This document shows positions 47,765 to 56,984 of a DNA stretch of 64,000 bases, one piece after another (the first letter of the stretch is position 1; every line of letters begins with the position of its first letter). The stretch spans positions 1-64,000 of the forward strand of contig JAUCBJ010007629.1 of NCBI GenBank assembly GCA_032718475.1, written 5' to 3'. The notes under the pieces are model-generated. The model searched no databases. It saw only the letters and a program-made list of their open reading frames with translations, and had not been told where the DNA came from. The position numbers and the translations under genes were made by a program. This stretch comes from Nemertoderma westbladi. Lineage: Eukaryota > Xenacoelomorpha > Nemertodermatida > Nemertodermatidae.

Positions 47765-48934
47765 ATGGACGCTAAGTGGCTCAATCAGAACCAAAATTCA
47801 ATGGTGTGCATGTTTGCAGGAACCATGAGGGAGATAGAAGATGAAGGAGGGGAGGAACAGCTGAAGAGACTGTTAAGACAGGACTTTGAAGGACTGAAGG
47901 AGACCGGGGTCGGAACCTCGGTAGAGGACAAGCAAGCAATACAGAGTGTGAAGGAGTCTATGAGGTGCGACGAGGGACGGTACACCATAGGCATGGTGTG
48001 GAAACAACCGAAATTACCGTTGACTGACAACAAGAGGATGGTACTCACGAGGCTTCGCAAACTAAAGCAAACGCTTAAACGGAGCCCCGAGAAGGATGAG
48101 TACATCCATAGGACGATAAAGAAGTACGTCGAGAAAGGATGGGCCGTGGAGTTGCCGATCGACAAACCGAACACGGACAGGACCTACTACCTGCCACTTC
48201 ATGTGGCTTTAGACCCAAAGAAGGGTAAACTGCGGATGTTGGTTGACGCATCGGCTAAAACCACTGGCAAGAGCCTAAACGATTATCTGCTGGAGGGCCC
48301 CAATATCTACAACTCGGGGATAGAGGTCTTGTTGAGATTTAGAAATGGGAGGCACGCCTTCACGTGCGACATCGAAGGCATGTTCAACCAGGTCCATGTG
48401 ACAAAGGAGGACAGCGACAGCCAGCGCTTCCTATGGTACAACGGCGACGAGGAACCGTCGACGATACCGATGTACAAAATGGTAGTGCAGAACATGGGGG
48501 CCAAGTCTTCTTCATTCATGACGACTGTGGCTGTAAGAGATACGGTAGAGGGGAAAGAGGGGAAGTATAGCGCCAAAGCGATCGATATGATTCGATGCGG
48601 CTTCTATGTAGACGATGGGATGGAGACTGGAAATACGGTTAAAGAATTACTGGAGACAGGGCGCGAGGTTCGCGACATCCTGAAAGGATCCGGATTTAAC
48701 CTGACCAAGTTCCAGTCCAGCTCAGAGGAGTTTATGAAAGCCATAGAGGACAGACGGCCAGATTCGACCATGGACAACCCCACAACAGCCAAGGGACAGG
48801 ACATGGTGAACAAGAGAGTGGGGTCTCAGCGGAAGGCGCTGGGGATTGTATGGAACCGGGGGATGGACGAGTTCAAGTACCAACTGAGCCAGGAGTGCGC
48901 GGAGATCCACACAAAGAGAGGCTATGTGTCGTAA
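47765..48934 (+). CDS. pol: Reverse transcriptase (element B)
   Basis: This 389-aa ORF holds the BEL-type RT. It has the Pao linker (EGRYTIGMVWK, LPLTDNKRMVLTRLRKLKQT), the template/dNTP-binding region (GKLRMLVDAS, HAFTCDIEGMFNQV) and catalytic YVDDG near residue 283. It ends at HTKRGYVS with a TAA at 48932-48934. The RNase H sequence continues after a short gap in another frame. The catalytic residues are intact although the polyprotein is broken. Confidence 0.88.
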   Translation: MDAKWLNQNQNSMVCMFAGTMREIEDEGGEEQLKRLLRQDFEGLKETGVGTSVEDKQAIQSVKESMRCDEGRYTIGMVWKQPKLPLTDNKRMVLTRLRKLKQTLKRSPEKDEYIHRTIKKYVEKGWAVELPIDKPNTDRTYYLPLHVALDPKKGKLRMLVDASAKTTGKSLNDYLLEGPNIYNSGIEVLLRFRNGRHAFTCDIEGMFNQVHVTKEDSDSQRFLWYNGDEEPSTIPMYKMVVQNMGAKSSSFMTTVAVRDTVEGKEGKYSAKAIDMIRCGFYVDDGMETGNTVKELLETGREVRDILKGSGFNLTKFQSSSEEFMKAIEDRRPDSTMDNPTTAKGQDMVNKRVGSQRKALGIVWNRGMDEFKYQLSQECAEIHTKRGYVS

Positions 48935-48973
48935 ATAGCAAGGATATACAATCCCTTAGGCCTAGCAGCCCCA

Positions 48974-49816
48974 TTGTTAGTCACGGAGAAGCAGATACTT
49001 AAGAAAGGATATAACTTAAAGGACGAGTGGGATACAGAGGTCCCAGAAGAAATAAGCAAGCAATGGAGTAAGTGGATGGGGAGTTTAGAACAGATGGGGA
49101 CGTACAGCATGCCACGCATGTATTTCCCGGATGGGGACATGACGGATCTGGACCTACACATGTTCTCCGATGCATCATTGGAAGCATACGGAGCGGCACT
49201 CTACCTGGTACAGCGAAAGGGGGCTCATAAGCCCAGACTTGCATTCAGTAAAGCACAGTCGACGCCACCAGATTTAGCATCAGTCCCGAAACTCGAGTTG
49301 ACAGCTGCGAGATTAGGAGTAAGGGCCACAGCCTACTTGATGGACGCTATACCCAACATAGTGGAGACACACTACTGGACAGACTCCATGGTAGTGCTCG
49401 GGTGGCTGCACAACGTGAAGACAAGATACCCTATATTCGTCGCGAATAGGGTGGATGGAATAAGGGCAACAACAGACTTGGAAAGGTGGTACTACTGCCC
49501 AATGGACGAGAACCCAGCAGACTTGTTATCGAGGGGCGTGGCACACCACACTTTCTCAAAGACGGAAGTGTTGTGGCAGCACGGGCCACAATTCCGGAAT
49601 GATAGATCGGCCTGGCCACCAATGAAGAAGGTGGACCCGGGCTCAGAGGAAGTAGCACCAGGAGAAGAGGGAGAAGATTCAGAAGGAGAAAAGATATATA
49701 GTCAGATGGTGTGGGAGGTCAAGGAGGTGCAACCTAAATCAGAAGAGCCATGCGACAACCCGAGGATATGCTACTCAGCTACAGCTCCAGCTGGTACAAG
49801 ACCAAGAAGTTGGTAG
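48974..49816 (+). CDS. RNase H region (element B)
   Basis: This 280-aa ORF carries RNase H of the BEL type: LHMFSDASLEAYGAALYLVQ, PKLELTAARLGV, THYWTDSMVVLGWLHN and ENPADLLSRGV. All acidic residues expected of the active site are visible. After about residue 200 it becomes an acidic linker (EEVAPGEEGEDSEGE) before integrase. It is separated from RT by a stop and a frame change. Confidence 0.85.
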   Translation: MLVTEKQILKKGYNLKDEWDTEVPEEISKQWSKWMGSLEQMGTYSMPRMYFPDGDMTDLDLHMFSDASLEAYGAALYLVQRKGAHKPRLAFSKAQSTPPDLASVPKLELTAARLGVRATAYLMDAIPNIVETHYWTDSMVVLGWLHNVKTRYPIFVANRVDGIRATTDLERWYYCPMDENPADLLSRGVAHHTFSKTEVLWQHGPQFRNDRSAWPPMKKVDPGSEEVAPGEEGEDSEGEKIYSQMVWEVKEVQPKSEEPCDNPRICYSATAPAGTRPRSW

Positions 49817-50790
49817 CGTATTGGAGGGCCTACAGGGATTTCCTCAATGGAGTTGGCAGGGATGCCAAGAGGAAACCAAACATCGATCTGGAGGGAGCGA
49901 CTAAGGCCGTGATATGGTATGAACAGAGAAGGAACTACGCCGACGAAGTGGATCGAGTAAGCAAGCAACAACTAAGCAAGTAAGCAAGCGAACTCATAAC
50001 GCTGTCCCCACAAATAAACAATGACGGGATTCTGGTGATGAACTCCAGAGTACTGAATAACAACAGCCTAGTCATCCCACCAAAACCCATAATCATTCCC
50101 AACAGATCCGATACTCCACGAACGATACCCGAAGTCGATACTACACGGAGGCACCTACCAAACCCTCACAGAGATACAGAGGACCTTCTGGATCACGCAG
50201 CTAAGGAAGAAGGTGAAGGTGGTAGTGGGGCAATGCCAGACCTACCGACGGACGAGAAAGGAGAGGGCCGTACAGTAGATGGCGCCATTACCGGCCAGTA
50301 GGGTGAGACAGCACGACCTGCCATTCACGCACTGCGGCGTAGACATGTTCGGGCCGATTAAGATTAAGGTGATGCGACACACGGAGAAACGCTACGGCAT
50401 TATCGTCGTATGTAACAACACAAGGGCGGTAGGAATAGAACTTGCCCAAGACGCTACGGCATCGGCAGAGACAGAGACAGAGAAGAGACAGAGAAGGCAA
50501 TAAGCGCCGAGTATTGGAGAAGGCAGGTAGAGGAACAGCTCCCCACATTACACAGAATTAGCAAGTGGAGAAACACCACTAGAGAGTTGAAAAAAGGTGA
50601 CCGTGATCGTCACTGAAGACACAATCATCAACAACCAGTGGAGACTAGCGAGAGTAGTAGACACTTACCCCGACGAGGACGGAAGAGTCCGATCGGTGGA
50701 AGTGCGGATAGGGGGCAAGATAGGAGCAAAGGACAGAAAGACCTACAGGAGGGCTGTAGGAAAGTGCTGCCTGTTAGAAGGGGCACCTTA
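49817..50790 (+). pseudogene. Integrase remnant with internal deletion (element B)
   Basis: Pieces in several frames preserve the integrase N-terminal region and the first catalytic Asp (THCGVDMFGPIKIKV, near 50330), then GIIVVCNNTRAVGIELAQDA. The D-N-G and E motifs are absent. The sequence jumps at about 50455-50500 (a GAGACAGAGACAGAGA repeat) to a DUF5641-like C-terminal region (WRLARVVDTYPDEDGRVRSV, 50636-50695, ending LLEGAP at 50789). Roughly 200 codons are missing, so element B cannot make active integrase. Confidence 0.78.
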
Positions 50791-52052
50791 GAGTTTAGTC
50801 GTCCAAATGTTGGACTGAGGGGGGTGGGAATGAGGGCGAGACGCCCTTCCCACACAAAATATAAAAAAAATAATAAAATAATAAAAATAATAAAATTAAC
50901 AAGTGAGAAAGCAGAAAGTTAGAAAGTGATAGTAGTAGATAGTACGTAGCACTAAGTAATAGTTAGTAATGTAATAGTTAAATAATTTAATAGTAAAAGT
51001 TAGCAGAAGTTAGTAGTAGTTAGAAAGTTAGTAAGAAGTTAGAAAGTTAGTTAGAAGTATAGGGAGTGTGGTATAGAGACATACCACGGGAGTAAGCGGG
51101 TACATAGTACCGTTAGAGTTAGAAGTATAGGGAGTGTGGTATAGAGACATACCACGGGAGTAAGAGGGTACATAGTACTGTTAGAGTTAGAAGTATAGGG
51201 AGTGTGGTATAGAGACATACCACGGGAGTAAGAGGGGACATAGTACCATTAGAGTTATAAGTATAGGGAGTGTGGTATAGAGACATACCATGGGAGTAGG
51301 AGGATACATAGTACGTTGGAGTTAGTAGAGTTAATAGAATTAGTAGTGTTAGTAGAGTTAGTGGAGTTAGTAGAGTTAGCAGTAATAGAGTAGAGAATAT
51401 GGTATAGTATAGATAGTATAGATAGTATAGTAATATAGATAAAAACAAAATCTAAAATAAAGTTAGGGGATATTGGCATGAAAGAATGAAGGGAGGTATA
51501 ATATGCACCGTAGTCAAGTACAACCTTTTTCCAATTAGCTGCTGGGACTGGGGACTAATTGACTAGGGCGGCAGGATGGGACTTAGACGGGTCCCACTAA
51601 CATGATGCGCACATGTGTGGGACCCAATAAGTGTATAGGGAATGAAAACGAGAATGGGGAATCGGGGGGGGGGGGGGGGAAGAATGGACAGGAGGTGTTG
51701 ACACGATGAGAGAAAGTGAGAGGAGTGCAATTCAAGTTTGGGGAGCGAGCAGTGAGAGAGAGAGAGAGTAAGGGACAGAAGGGTCCGAGAGTGAGGTTAG
51801 AGTGAGAGTCTTTGAAAATTGTGTGAAGAGTCCACAATTGTCCCAAACAGAGACGTCAGATGTCTTGGTGCAACATAGGTTGCGATTGCACCAAGAAGGG
51901 GTAGTAATATCATACCCAGAGGGAGCGGCCTGGAAAGCCGACTCCGAGAAAAGAACTCCACCCCACACCCAATAGTAGATCGGGTTCCACTGGAATTGAA
52001 GCGCACTTGAGGTTGATGCTATCTTCATACCGGGAAGATAGCATGGGGGGAG
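50791..52052 (+). other. 3' noncoding region of element B
   Basis: There is no third gene here, unlike elements A and C. The stretch has AT-rich sequence, a four-copy 67-bp repeat (51055-51315), TAGT/AGTTAG-rich runs and a G run (51665). From about 51520 to 52052 it is homologous to the 3' noncoding region of element C read on the minus strand: shared TTCCAATTAGCTGCTGGGAC, GGAAAGCCGACTCCGAGAAA and GAAGATAGCATGGGGGGAG before the LTR. Confidence 0.75.
51055..51315 (+). repeat. 67-bp tandem repeat with hairpin
   Basis: Four units contain GAAGTATAGGGAGTGTGGTA then TAGAGACATACCACGGGAGT and a variable GTACATAGTACCGTTAGAGT. Each unit has the inverted pair GTGGTAT and ATACCAC around AGAGAC. GTACATAGTAC is also near-palindromic. 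Confidence 0.88.
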
Positions 52053-52216
52053 TGTAAGCGGATTCAATTCCACTTACAACCCACCATAAAATGGGATAGT
52101 GGCATTTTCAGCAATATGTTGGAGATACGAGATTAGCAATATCAATCTCGTATCACAACCAACATTTGGGGGGGGGGGGGGGGGGGGCAACACAAGCCCC
52201 GAAGCCACACACAAAG
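52053..52216 (+). repeat. 3' LTR of element B, truncated by element C
   Basis: Starting TGTAAGCGG after a purine tract (GCATGGGGGGAG), it matches the first 170 bp of the 5' LTR, including the hairpin and a G21 run (52168-52188). The match stops after CACACACAAAG at 52216, where element C's LTR end begins. Confidence 0.85.
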
Positions 52217-52795
52217 TGTGACGGGATCCACGGAGGATCTCGGTTTATCCTGTTTTGGTTCTTTAATTACGCTTCCCCGCCGTGTGAGTGAAAAGCGTTT
52301 ACCGTTAGATTAAGAGTTCTAATATTGTTGACGCTGTAGCAGTATAAATATAATAGGATAAGCACAAACACAGTTATTGCAGTAGATATAAAATATAGGT
52401 GAATGATGGCGGCAGTGGACGGTATTAGAAGTCACCGCTCTGCCCTAACTGAACCGACTGACTGAATGAGATAACTGAACTAAATGACATGGTAGCTGGT
52501 AAAATATTGCACGGTTGGCCGCATTACACTACTCAGCCGATGCCTTCCCCCCATTGGCTAATAACTCACTTGTCACCCTTCTACTTCCCTTGGGTGTGCT
52601 TCCCCCCCCCGCTGCTATCTCTCTCTCTCTCCCGGAGGTATAACCCCTGACCCCCGCTGTGTGTGTTTCCTTGGGGCCTATTGTCCCCGCCTATTGGGGT
52701 GATACAAGGTTGATAGGTAATCAACCTTGTAGTTCCAATATTGCTTAAAACCCAACTCTCTGTGGGCCTGGCTAGCGGAATTGAATACGCTAACA
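52217..52795 (-). repeat. 3' LTR of element C
   Basis: On the minus strand it starts TGTTAGCGTATTCAATTCCG and ends GGATCCCGTCACA. It aligns with element B's LTR in its first 25 bp, in a middle GC-rich part and in the last 15 bp, so B and C belong to related but distinct families. Confidence 0.82.
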
Positions 52796-53488
52796 CTCCC
52801 CCCCATGATATCTTCCCGGAAAGAAGATAGCATCCACCTCTAGTGCGCTACAATTCCGCTGGATCTCGACCTAGTATCGAGTGTGGGGTGGAACTATTTT
52901 TTCGGAGACGGCTTTCCAGACCGCCCCCTATGGGTATGATATCGCTACCCTGTTTACCTGGCGTCCCGTGTCGGGCCGATCGTGCGCTCCTCTCACACGA
53001 CTTTTGTTTCCCCAACACTTTCACCACTAACTCTACTCCGTTCTCACCCTGACTCTCCTCTACTTCTCCTCACTTCCGCTCTAACTTTCGGACTTCCCTG
53101 TCCCTCACTCAGCCTCTTATTCCTTCCCCCCCCCCCACACTTGAATTACACCCGCACTCTCTCTGCACTACAACTCAACCCCTATCTCTCCCACTCACTC
53201 CCGACGAGTTTCACCCCCCTCCTGTGCCGTTGCACTCAAGAAGTGTGATGTCGTCCAGTGTCTCGTCCATGATAGTATTATAGTCTATCTATCCCCAGTC
53301 CCAGTAGCTAATTGGAAAGAGGTTTTATGACTATAGTACTTACTTCGATTATATTTTACTAAACTAATAATGATTACTACGTACGTACCTACTAATTGCA
53401 CTTTTTCAATTATTTAAATTACTTGAATTTTGTACTTAGGAGTTCGCACGTCTCGCGTGGTGCCTTCCAGGCATGTTACACCGAAGTC
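52796..53488 (-). other. 3' noncoding region of element C
   Basis: Pyrimidine-rich on the plus strand (C run at about 53130), it is homologous to 51520-52052 of element B in reverse orientation. It includes the segment just before the LTR and the TTCCAATTAGCTACTGGGAC segment (near 53300-53320). No gene is present. Confidence 0.7.
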
Positions 53489-54166
53489 TTAGTTCGTTCC
53501 ACCAGCCTTTGGGAACCACCTCAAGTCTTTCCCTCTGTCGTCCTCCTCCCTAGGTCGTTTCCTGGTCACTGCCGCTCCTTTGGTCTTGTCTGCTTTCTGG
53601 CTTCGGACTCTCGCCGCCACCTCCTTACTGATCCCGGTCGTCGACTCCTTGGGTGCCGGTGTTATTAGCTCCCGGTATCGCTTCGCGGGTGGCCCCTCCG
53701 AGTGGCCCTGCTGTCTCCTCCTGGTGGCGTCCCATAGGATCATGTTCATTGCCCGCGGCACATGCTCCGCCAAGAAATCCCTAAACTCTCCTCTGTTCTG
53801 TGGCGTCCACCTATCCAAATACCTCTGCGTATTTATCACTCCGGCATATGATGCCGCCGTCGCCATTTCCTGGTAGGTAAACGGAAGCCTCCGTTTGATA
53901 ATCTCCATGTGAGCCTCCTGATTGATGTTAAAGAAGCCCCACCGGAACTCCTGGGCCTTCATACGTTGCCGAGTCATCGCCCCGACGTCGGCCCACTCCT
54001 CGAAGATCCTAAACTTATCTTCGTCGTCCATCCAGTCGCACTGGCGTCCGTAATGTCCCCGAAAGTTACACTTCGAACATCGGTTATGCAACCGTGGACA
54101 CGCCCCCATCCTGTGGCTCGACTCGCGGCAGTAGAGACAACTAGTCCCTTTCTGGAACCGGTACAA
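53489..54166 (-). CDS. Third-gene zinc-knuckle part (element C)
   Basis: This 225-aa stretch carries CLYCRESSHRMGAC and CSKCNFRGHYGRQC, two CX2CX4HX4C knuckles. A helical domain follows (FRWGFFNINQEAHMEIIKRR, LPFTYQEMATAASYAGVI) and a basic tail ends the protein (RKRPREEDDRGKDLRW). The order and spacing match part 3 of element A's third gene (18390-19112), including an LPF(H/T)Y helix after the FF/YF segment. It is in frame with the upstream ORF 54176-54637 but separated by a TAA at 54176-54178. No ATG lies at its start, supporting the view that the two are one protein with a stop between them. Confidence 0.7.
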   Translation of the reverse strand: MYRFQKGTSCLYCRESSHRMGACPRLHNRCSKCNFRGHYGRQCDWMDDEDKFRIFEEWADVGAMTRQRMKAQEFRWGFFNINQEAHMEIIKRRLPFTYQEMATAASYAGVINTQRYLDRWTPQNRGEFRDFLAEHVPRAMNMILWDATRRRQQGHSEGPPAKRYRELITPAPKESTTGISKEVAARVRSQKADKTKGAAVTRKRPREEDDRGKDLRWFPKAGGTN

Positions 54167-54175
54167 ACAGCTCCT

Positions 54176-54637
54176 TTACTGATGGGTCTGTCTCCCACAG
54201 TAGTCACAGCCGAGCACCAATGTCTCCCGCCCCACGTCGTCTTTCGTCCCAGGCGATCTCCGCGGTCTGTGGAGTCGTTGGTAAGCGAACTTCCGGACGT
54301 TAGCGTCCCTATCTACATCGATCTCCTCGCCCCTCCCGGGCATCGTCTCCCCGAATACTACCCGTGGTGCCATCCCCGGTTGCTCGCCCAACCTGATAGT
54401 GCTCCCCGCGAAATCCATCGCCAGCTCCTCATGCACCCAGGCCCGCTTGCCGGGTCTATCCCAGAAGGCCCTCGTCCCACTGGCCGTCACCACCCTCCCG
54501 CCAACCCAGTCCGTGTCTGAGTGGCCGATCCTCCCGATGGGCGGCATCTCCCCGAACTCGTCGTCGTCCTCGTCCTCCTCTGGGAGTGGCTCCAACCCCG
54601 GTATCCAACCCCGTGGACCCACTATGTCCCTTCCCAC
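54176..54637 (-). CDS. Third-gene linker part (element C)
   Basis: This 153-aa segment contains an acidic run (PLPEEDEDDDEFGEM), a Trp patch (AFWDRPGKRAWVHEE) and the first Cys pair CDYCGRQTHQ. It corresponds to part 2 of element A's third gene and to the start of its zinc region (shared GRET just before the Cys pair). It is followed in frame by the zinc-knuckle ORF. The exonuclease-like part upstream is in a different frame, with the frame change somewhere in 54600-54850. Confidence 0.6.
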   Translation of the reverse strand: MGRDIVGPRGWIPGLEPLPEEDEDDDEFGEMPPIGRIGHSDTDWVGGRVVTASGTRAFWDRPGKRAWVHEELAMDFAGSTIRLGEQPGMAPRVVFGETMPGRGEEIDVDRDANVRKFAYQRLHRPRRSPGTKDDVGRETLVLGCDYCGRQTHQ

Positions 54638-55665
54638 CTTGGCTCTCGCCCATAGCTTTCCATCCTTCTAGCTCCCCTAGTCTCCTTAATGGCTGGTCGC
54701 CCTCGGCGCCCGCTGGTATGGGCATCGTCTGCAATCCCGATGTCGTCTGTTTCGGTGATCCCACCGTCCATCCTAGTTCTCGCCCTAGAGACTCCCCCGA
54801 ACTCCCTGATGAAGTCCAACGGAGTTCGTCTAAGCCCGCCTGTTCTTTGAAGCCGTAACTCTGTGCCCTAGCTTCCTCCTCCCTTTCCTCTGCTTCTCTC
54901 CTCTCCCATCTAGCGACTTCTTCCAGTCGCTTCGCCTCTTGTCTATCCATCTCTAGCTCCTCCCATCTCTGATACGGCGTATCTATCTCCCCGTCTACCA
55001 GATGTTGGCTGTTGTAGTACACTGACTCGCCTTTCAGCCCTGGGTGGTCTACCAGACCCACGAAAGCCGTCTTAAAGGCACTTCTGTAGCTTAGGGGTGA
55101 TCCCGATAATAGGAATGCCGTTGGTTCCCTCTTGGTAACCACGGTCATGAATAGGTTAAGCAAACCTATCATTATCCAGTCCTCCTGCAGGATATATCGC
55201 TTCTGATATACCTTTATCGCTCCTCTCCGGAATTGATACACCTCTTGTTTCCCCGGCCTCGCTCCCCACTTCAGCGAGTTCGCTAATTCTGCTCCGTACT
55301 CTTCTCTGAACTTCCCCCAGTCCATTGGTTTGTGACACACGAGCCCCAATAGCTGGCCCATCGCCACCGCTCCGCAATGGCCTGTGTTCTCGACTAGTCC
55401 CAACCCGTCTGGCGCTGTCATAGCCATGAAGACCGTCTGCATATCCAGGAGGTTGGGGGTGTCCGGACCGATGATTCTCTCCGCGTCATCGCGAATCGCC
55501 GATCCCACTTTCGTTGTCAACTTCTCTCTCACTAGGACTTGCACCGCCTTCGGCAACCGGTTTAACTTCGGCCCGTCCTTCTTCCCATACATTCCCAGGT
55601 CAAATAGGAATATATCCCCATTTGGCGCGGCCAAATGTAGGAGTATGGTTCTGGCCGACCCCGCC
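54638..55665 (-). CDS. Third-gene exonuclease-like part (element C), N-terminus lost at adapter
   Basis: Reading from 55665 leftwards, the region has TILLHLAAPNGDIFLFDL, LPKAVQVLVREKLTTKVGSA then IRDDAERI, and LLDMQTVFMAM. These align with the strand, motif-II and motif-III segments of element A's exonuclease-like protein and with RNase D/WRN exonucleases. The motif-IV position reads VYQFRRGAIKVYQ, with no catalytic Asp. The N-terminal motif-I region is missing because the adapter palindrome interrupts the frame at 55666. A charged coiled coil (EEVARWERREAEEREEEARA) follows. The open frame that runs on into LINE sequence on the right is an artefact. Confidence 0.6.
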
Positions 55666-55717
55666 AGTACTCTGCGTTGATACCACTGCTTAAGCAGTGG
55701 TATCAACGCAGAGTACT
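55666..55717. other. Library PCR-adapter dimer: assembly chimera
   Basis: This is a perfect 52-bp palindrome made of a 26-mer and its reverse complement. The 26-mer on the plus strand is at 55692-55717, beginning AAGCAGTGGTATC and ending CAGAGTACT. From memory this is the SMART/ISPCR primer sequence, also used as the PCR adapter in ultra-low-input long-read kits. Element C's third gene is cut on its left side and a LINE endonuclease ORF on its right side. The two flanks were therefore probably joined by adapters, not in the genome. Confidence 0.93.
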
Positions 55718-56984
55718 CCTCAGAGGCAAGAGCCTCATACCTGTTGCTCAGCTGTAGTGTGAAGCTGGATCTCACACTTGGCTGTTGCAACAGAGAGGAC
55801 CAGTCATGCCGCGGCAAGGCAGATTTCGTTGTTCTGCTAGCACGCAGACTAAGTCTTACCTTGGCCACAATAAGGCGGTGATCACTGGAGAAGGGTCGAA
55901 GTGTAAATGCATTACAGTCTTGTATAGAGCTCCTGTATTTCCTACGAAACAGAATATGGTCTATCTGGGACTTGTGACCACTGGGTCCACTATGAGTCCA
56001 TAGCTTTCCAGTTCGCTTCTTGAACTGGGTTCCAGCCGAAAACAATCCATTTCCAGAGATAAAATCCTGAAGATGGACAGAATTTCGGTTAACACTATTG
56101 CTATAGACCCAGGGCGATGTAGGTGATTGATGCAGACTTGCATTAAAGTCTCCCAGGAATGTTAAGAATGCATGCTGATCCACTCCATCAGTAGCTGCTT
56201 GTAGATTGTGGTAGAAATTTTCCACCTCCTCTACAGGGGCAACACTAGTTGGAGAGTAGCACACAATCAGAACCACCTTAGGAAACTTCTTAGCCAGTCT
56301 TCCAGAACATGAGAAGTGGCAACGGATGATGCGGTTAGAGATTTGGTCTATTTTGTCCAATGCTGCATGTGCAGTTGGATTCATCAATAGACCAATTCCA
56401 CCATTGCCACTATCATCTGCTGATGCGAGGGCGAGTCGCCAACCGCCCCCCATGTCCTTAATCAGAACCTCATCAGTCTGTCCAGTCTGCATTCGGTGCT
56501 CTTGAACACCCACTGCGCTAAGAGAAAGCTTATCTGCCAAGGCAGTCAGCTCACCTTGTCGCATTGGAGACCCGAGTGTTAGGGTGTTTACTGAGGCTAG
56601 TCTAGTGACTTGCCTCAGATTCACCAATGGCTTTGTTGGTCGGGGTGGAACATGAGAGTAGCCTCCAACTCCAGAATCCCTCTCCCCATCACAATCTGGC
56701 CTCCCTGGTGACCCAGGGTTTGGGCCAGAAAGGTCATCAGGAAAGGGACTCAAAGAATTGTTGACTGCTCTCTCTCCAGTAGGGGGTGAGACAGGCAGCC
56801 GGTCAGGAGTTAACTGACGCCTGTGAGGCCGATTGTGTCCGGTAATTCCACTGGCCTCTAGTGGCCGGACCTCCGCATTGCTAATGTAATCCATAGTGGG
56901 GGTTGGGGGGTGCTTTTTTGCCGAGTCAGCTCTCGGGGCAAATACCACACCCTGGTTTGCCATTCCACAGGGTGGGTGTCGCAA
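55718..56984 (-). CDS. LINE endonuclease (N-terminal part of ORF2)
   Basis: About 420 codons encode an apurinic-like endonuclease/exonuclease/phosphatase (EEP) domain used to nick target DNA. Motifs are VGVQEHRMQ, GGNGGIGLLM, LTFLGDFNASLHQSP (catalytic Asp/Asn), HKSQIDHILF and a final SSDHRLIVAKV with the catalytic His. After the domain the frame continues with RHDWSSLLQQPSVRSSF, normal LINE linker, then is cut by the adapter at 55717; no reverse transcriptase follows. The proline-rich first 130 residues are before the domain, and the true start is uncertain. The LINE 5' end lies to the right. Confidence 0.85.

Larger units (their letters stand above)
42391..52216 (+). mobile_element. BEL/Pao LTR retrotransposon (element B), decayed
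   Basis: The 5' LTR is 42391-43079. The 3' LTR starts at 52053 and is cut at 52216 by element C. Internal order is gag-like ORFs, protease, RT, RNase H and an internally deleted integrase, all on the plus strand and broken into several frames. No third gene follows pol. The LTR starts TTTAAGCGG in the 5' copy and TGTAAGCGG in the 3' copy. The outer 170 bp of the two LTRs match closely apart from a few differences and homopolymer lengths. Confidence 0.85.
52217..55665 (-). mobile_element. BEL/Pao element C, 3' part, nested in element B
   Basis: On the minus strand the element ends with a 579-bp LTR (52795 to 52217, TG...CA) preceded by a purine tract. Its internal 3' noncoding region is related to that of element B, and a third gene lies before that (55665-53489). 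The copy is cut by the adapter junction at 55666, so its gag, pol and 5' LTR are not visible. It sits exactly at the break of B's 3' LTR, so it inserted into B; the left 5-bp flank is CAAAG. Confidence 0.82.

Noticed and set aside
54456-56984. A single 842-aa protein joining a LINE endonuclease to an exonuclease-like domain
   Set aside because: The frame passes through the adapter palindrome at 55666-55717 and includes adapter-encoded residues, so it is a library or assembly artefact, not a fusion gene.
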